A stretch of DNA of 64,000 bases from Sphingopyxis sp. (GTDB lineage: Bacteria > Pseudomonadota > Alphaproteobacteria > Sphingomonadales > Sphingomonadaceae): assembly GCA_002733865.1 (NCBI GenBank), contig NVXM01000032.1:1-64000 (forward strand). The letters run 5' to 3'. Below are positions 60,272-64,000 of this stretch, in pieces (the stretch's first letter is position 1; every line of letters starts with the position of its first letter). The notes beneath the pieces were generated by a model. It saw nothing but the letters and a program-made list of their open reading frames with translations. It searched no databases and was not told the DNA's origin. The position numbers and the translations under genes are program-made.

Positions 60272-61807
60272 ATGCATCCTTCGGTCCACGCACAGGAACA
60301 TCCGGACAAGCCGGCCGTAATCATGGCGAACTCCGGCGAAGTCATCACTTATGCTGAGCTGGACAAGCTGTCGAACAAGGTCGCGCAGCTCTATCGCAGC
60401 CGCGGTATCAAGATTGGCGATACCGTCGCCGTCTGCATGGAGAATCACCGGCAATTTTTTCCCGTCACCTGGGGGTCCCAGCGCTCCGGCCTGTTTCAGG
60501 TCGCCATCTCCAGCCGACTGACCGCGGACGAAGTCAGCTATATTCTGAAAGATTCCGGCGCCAAGCTGCTGATCAGCTCGCAGAAAATGTTGCCGGTGGT
60601 CGATCAGTTGCGGACGTTGAATCCCGAGGTGGACCAGCTGATCTTTGGCGTGGACGACGAACGCGATATCGAAGCGGTGCTCGAATCGATGCCGGACACG
60701 CCGATTGCCGACCAGCGCGCCGGGATCGACATGCTCTATTCCTCGGGCACCACGGGCCAGCCCAAGGGCGTCAAGCTGCCTTTGCCGCTGGAGGAAGATA
60801 TCGCCGGACCCAATGGCATTGCCACGCTGGCCCAGGCGATTTTCGGTTTTCACAAGGACTGCGTCTATCTTTCGCCGGCACCACTTTATCATGCCGCGCC
60901 GCTGCGCTGGAACATTGCGGTGCAGGCGCTTGGCGGTACCAGCGTGGTCATGGAAAAATTTGACCCGGAACATGCCCTGCAACTGGTTGAGAAATATAAG
61001 TGCGACGTCGGCCAATGGGTGCCGACCCATTTTGTCCGGATGCTGAAATTGCCGGAGGAGATCCGCAACAAATATGACGTCTCCTCGATCAAGAGCGCCG
61101 TCCATGCCGCAGCGCCGGTGCCAGTGCCGATCAAGGAAGCCATGATCGAATGGTGGGGGCCGGTGCTCAACGAATATTATGCCGGGACCGAGGGCAATGG
61201 TTTTGTCTTCTGCAACAGCGAAGGCTGGCTGTCGCACAAGGGCACGGTCGGGCAGCCGATCAATTGCGTGGTGCATATCTGCAATGAAAATGGCGAGGAA
61301 GTCCCGGTCGGCGAGGAAGGCCAGATCTATTTCGAAAGCGCCTCGACATTCGAATATCACAACGACCCGGAGAAGACCAAGGCGGCCACCCATGAAAAGG
61401 GCTGGACGTCGCTCGGCGATGTCGGGAAGCTCGACGAGGACGGCTTTTTATATCTGACTGACCGCAAGAGCTTCATGATCATTTCCGGCGGCGTGAATAT
61501 CTATCCGCAGGAGATCGAAAATCTGCTGGTGACCCATGACAAGGTTGCCGATGCCGCCGTGATCGGTGCCCCCGACGAGGATATGGGCGAGAAAGTCGTC
61601 GCGGTGGTGCAGCCGATGGATATGGCGGAAGCAGGCGAGGAACTGGCCCAGGAGCTGGAAACCTATCTCCGCCAGTCACTCTCCGGGGTCAAGGTGCCGC
61701 GCCGGATCGACTTTCGCGCCGAACTGCCGCGCCATGCCACCGGCAAGCTCTACAAGCGGCTGCTGCGCGACGAATATTGGCAGAAGCAGGAAAGCGAGGC
61801 AGTCTGA
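60272..61807 (+). CDS. Acyl-CoA synthetase (AMP-forming, fatty-acid-CoA ligase family)
   Basis: This 511-residue AMP-binding enzyme shows MLYSSGTTGQPKGVKL (P-loop-like), EYYAGTEGNGF, GDVGKLDEDGFLYLTDRKSF and the C-terminal catalytic Lys in RHATGKLYKRLLR. It would activate a carboxylic acid to its CoA thioester. The substrate is unknown but likely a fatty or terpenoid acid. Start ATG 60272 is chosen because GGAGA lies upstream and the domain begins there. Stop overlaps the P450 ATG by one base (TGATG). The shared operator is upstream. Confidence 0.9.
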   Translation: MHPSVHAQEHPDKPAVIMANSGEVITYAELDKLSNKVAQLYRSRGIKIGDTVAVCMENHRQFFPVTWGSQRSGLFQVAISSRLTADEVSYILKDSGAKLLISSQKMLPVVDQLRTLNPEVDQLIFGVDDERDIEAVLESMPDTPIADQRAGIDMLYSSGTTGQPKGVKLPLPLEEDIAGPNGIATLAQAIFGFHKDCVYLSPAPLYHAAPLRWNIAVQALGGTSVVMEKFDPEHALQLVEKYKCDVGQWVPTHFVRMLKLPEEIRNKYDVSSIKSAVHAAAPVPVPIKEAMIEWWGPVLNEYYAGTEGNGFVFCNSEGWLSHKGTVGQPINCVVHICNENGEEVPVGEEGQIYFESASTFEYHNDPEKTKAATHEKGWTSLGDVGKLDEDGFLYLTDRKSFMIISGGVNIYPQEIENLLVTHDKVADAAVIGAPDEDMGEKVVAVVQPMDMAEAGEELAQELETYLRQSLSGVKVPRRIDFRAELPRHATGKLYKRLLRDEYWQKQESEAV

Positions 61808-63105
61808 TGGCGACGCAAGCGGAAGCCGTATTGACCGGCGCGGACGCGCAGGCGATTATTGACCCGGCCCGTTATGTCAACTGGGATGCGCTGCTCGACC
61901 GGTTCGACAGGCTGCGCAGCGAGACGCCGGTTGTGAAGGTGGTCAACGACGACATCCACGATCCCTTCTGGCTGGTGACCAGCTATGACGACGTGATGCG
62001 GATCAGCAAGGACAACAAGCTGTTTCTCAACAGCCCGCGCAGCGTCACCTTCAGCGACAAGAACAGCGGTGCCTTCGTCAAGTCGATCACCGGCGGCGAT
62101 CCCAATCTGGTGCGGTCGCTGGTCGCGCTGGACGCGCCGACCCACCCGCAATATCGCCGGCTGACGCAAGACTGGTTCATGCCGAAGAATATCCGCCAGA
62201 TGGAAGATGAGATCAGGGCGCTGGCCAAGGTCACGGTCGAACGGCTGGTTGATGCTGGCGGCGAAGCCGATTTTGTGCCGCTGGTCTCTGCGCCCTATCC
62301 GCTGCACGTGGTGATGCAGATCCTGGGTGTGCCGGAAGCGGACGAGCAGCGGATGCTGTTTCTCACCCAGCAGATGTTCGGTGGTCAGGACGAGGACCTC
62401 AACAAGTCCGGCATGGCCGATATGACGCCGGAACAGGTCATGCAGCTGGTGGTCGGCGCGGTTGCCGACTTCGAAGCCTATTTTGCCAAGCTGACCGAGG
62501 AAAAACGCGCCAACCCGACCGATGACGTGGCGAGCGTGATCGCCAATGCGAAGGTCGACGGCGCGCATCTCAGCGACCGGGACATGGCTGGCTATTATAT
62601 CATATTGGCGGCGGCTGGCCATGATACGACCTCGGCATCCACCGCTGGGGCGATGATGGCGCTGGCCCGCGACCCGGAGCAATTTGCCCGGCTCAAGGCC
62701 GATCGTGACCTGCTCCCCGGGATTGTCGAGGAAGCGATCCGCTGGACCACGCCGGTGCAGCATTTCATGCGCACGGCTGCCGAAGATACCGAGGTTGGCG
62801 GGCAGAAGATTGCCAAGGATGACTGGCTGATGATCAGCTATATCGCCGCCAACCACGATCCGGCTGTCTTTTCCGACCCCCGAAAATTTGACGCTTCACG
62901 CTCACCAAACCGTCACATCGCTTTTGGTGCCGGGGCCCATCAATGTCTCGGCCTGCACATGGCGCGGATGGAAATGAAAATCCTGTTCAACGAGCTGCTC
63001 GACCGGATCGAGACGCTGGAACTGGCAGGCGAACCGGTCCGCGCCAAATCGACCTTTGTCGGCGGGCTCAAGACGCTGCCGATCCGCTACACTCTATCAA
63101 AATGA
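61807..63105 (+). CDS. Cytochrome P450
   Basis: This 432-residue bacterial class P450 shows the I-helix motif AAAGHDTTSAS (about 269-279), ExxR in VEEAIRW, and the haem-binding AFGAGAHQCLGLHMARME with Cys380. It would hydroxylate a lipid-like substrate using a ferredoxin and reductase not encoded nearby. Translationally coupled to the acyl-CoA synthetase (TGATG), so hydroxylation and CoA activation may act on the same compound. Confidence 0.92.
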   Translation: MATQAEAVLTGADAQAIIDPARYVNWDALLDRFDRLRSETPVVKVVNDDIHDPFWLVTSYDDVMRISKDNKLFLNSPRSVTFSDKNSGAFVKSITGGDPNLVRSLVALDAPTHPQYRRLTQDWFMPKNIRQMEDEIRALAKVTVERLVDAGGEADFVPLVSAPYPLHVVMQILGVPEADEQRMLFLTQQMFGGQDEDLNKSGMADMTPEQVMQLVVGAVADFEAYFAKLTEEKRANPTDDVASVIANAKVDGAHLSDRDMAGYYIILAAAGHDTTSASTAGAMMALARDPEQFARLKADRDLLPGIVEEAIRWTTPVQHFMRTAAEDTEVGGQKIAKDDWLMISYIAANHDPAVFSDPRKFDASRSPNRHIAFGAGAHQCLGLHMARMEMKILFNELLDRIETLELAGEPVRAKSTFVGGLKTLPIRYTLSK

Positions 63106-63180
63106 ATGGCGCAGACGGCCTTGCAATGCAGTATAAGTGACTCAAATAGAATAGAATGGCAGATTCCGAAGGAGAGCATC

Positions 63181-64000
63181 ATGGTTACCCAATATAAGAA
63201 TTTGATCAATGGCGAGATGGTTGGCACGGCAGAGACGCTGGACGTCGTCAACCCGGCCAATGAAGAAGTAATCGGCCAGGTTCCGGCCTGTGGCGAGGAT
63301 GAACTGAACCAGGCCGTTGCGGCTGCCCGTGCCGCCTTCAAGAGCTGGTCGAAAAAGCCGATCGACGAACGCCGCAAAGTCGTTCAGGCGATCGCCGGCG
63401 TGATCAACGAGAATAATGACGAGCTGTTCCGCCTGCTCACCGCAGAGCAGGGCAAGCCGCATGCGCAGGCGCAGGGCGAAATCGCCGGCGCCGCCTATAT
63501 GGCAGGATCGCAGGCGACGCTCGAACTGGAAGACGAAATCAACGAGGACACCGAGCAGCGCCTCAGCCGCACCCGCCGCATACCGGTCGGCGTGGTCGGT
63601 GGCATCGTGCCATGGAATTTCCCGGTGATGATGGCGGTGCAAAAAATTGCGCCGGCGCTGCTGTCGGGCTGCACGATCGTGCTAAAGCCGTCGCCCTTTA
63701 CGCCGCTGACGACTCTGCGTCTCGCCGAGCTGATCAAGGATGTCGCCCCTCCAGGCGTGGTCAACATCATCACTGGCGAAGACAGCCTTGGCCCACTGAT
63801 CACTTCTCACCCCGATATCGACAAGATCACCTTCACCGGCTCCACCGCGACCGGCAAAAAGATCATGGAAGGTGCCTCGAAGGACCTCAAGCGGATCACG
63901 CTGGAACTGGGCGGCAACGACGCCTCGATCGTCCTGCCCGATGCCAATGTCGAAAAGGTCGCCGAGCAATTGTTCTGGTCGAGCTTCACCAATGCCGGAC
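63181..64000 (+). CDS. Aldehyde dehydrogenase family protein, 3' end cut by window edge
   Basis: The first 273 residues show an ALDH NAD-binding region: VVNPANEEVIGQVPACGEDE, GIVPWNFPVMMAVQKIAPAL, CTIVLKPSPFTPLTTLRLAE, and FTGSTATGKKIMEGASKDLK with ELGGNDASIVLPDAN. The catalytic cysteine lies beyond the window. It would oxidise an aldehyde to an acid. AAGGAGAGC precedes ATG 63181. It follows the P450, completing a potential alcohol-to-acid-to-CoA series. Confidence 0.92.
   Translation, partial: MVTQYKNLINGEMVGTAETLDVVNPANEEVIGQVPACGEDELNQAVAAARAAFKSWSKKPIDERRKVVQAIAGVINENNDELFRLLTAEQGKPHAQAQGEIAGAAYMAGSQATLELEDEINEDTEQRLSRTRRIPVGVVGGIVPWNFPVMMAVQKIAPALLSGCTIVLKPSPFTPLTTLRLAELIKDVAPPGVVNIITGEDSLGPLITSHPDIDKITFTGSTATGKKIMEGASKDLKRITLELGGNDASIVLPDANVEKVAEQLFWSSFTNAG

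Noticed and set aside
60149..61393. 414-codon minus-strand frame
   Set aside because: Antisense to the acyl-CoA synthetase with full AMP-binding motifs.

Overview
The window looks like chromosomal DNA of a Sphingomonadales alphaproteobacterium (Sphingopyxis/Sphingorhabdus-like). The evidence is a GC-rich sequence with a SciP-type CtrA inhibitor, a UrcA-family protein, an IhfA-MerR pair, class I lysyl-tRNA synthetase, a ThiS-ThiG fusion, RcnB-family proteins and many small dispersed palindromes of the kind common in sphingomonads. I see no rRNA, tRNA, CRISPR array, transposase, integrase or phage gene. The species assignment is inference only.

Layout. 1-1.5 kb: 5' part of a long collagen-like exported protein (minus strand, running off the left edge). 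1.7-5.5 kb: LuxR-type response regulator, hybrid histidine kinase and an MFS (GPH-like) transporter. 5.8-9.5 kb: isochorismatase-family hydrolase, then a coupled pair made of an acyl-CoA thioesterase-like protein and an unusual flavoprotein oxidoreductase/SAM-methyltransferase fusion. 9.6-21 kb: housekeeping genes (ihfA, MerR, SixA, DinG-like helicase, NnrU, class I LysRS with a half-size asparaginase, DUF1003, fatty acid desaturase, argE, HdeD) and an internally deleted Hsp20. 21.4-32 kb: exported and envelope proteins (metallopeptidase-like TPR protein, DUF885 protein, prolyl hydroxylase, amidohydrolase, YceI, five-haem cytochrome c, FNT channel, RcnB-type protein with Ca-loop-like repeats). 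32.4-36.5 kb: accC-accB-aroQ, thiSG and urcA. 36.9-38.4 kb: sciP followed by an EAL-domain protein.

From about 38.6 kb to the right edge the window is dominated by acyl and lipid metabolism: a wax-ester synthase/DGAT, an MFE2-like SDR plus MaoC hydratase, a zinc alcohol dehydrogenase, SDRs, a molybdopterin oxidoreductase, four acyl-CoA dehydrogenases in two groups, two enoyl-CoA hydratases, an alpha/beta hydrolase, a nitronate monooxygenase, an alkylsulfatase, an acyl-CoA synthetase, a cytochrome P450 and an aldehyde dehydrogenase. Together these could take an alkyl sulfate, alcohol or hydrocarbon-like substrate to the acid, activate it to a CoA ester and beta-oxidise it. Four near-identical 16-bp palindromes (TTAATCGNNCGATTAA-like) lie just upstream of four of these transcription units and suggest one shared repressor that is not encoded in the window. 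A gspH-gspI pair and a 6-phosphogluconolactonase-like protein with degenerate active-site motifs sit within this region.

The most interesting items are the shared operator, the flavoprotein-methyltransferase fusion, the Arg-rich tandem Ca-loop repeats, the deleted Hsp20, the likely non-AUG start at 10813, the degenerate 6PGL and the dispersed hairpin families.
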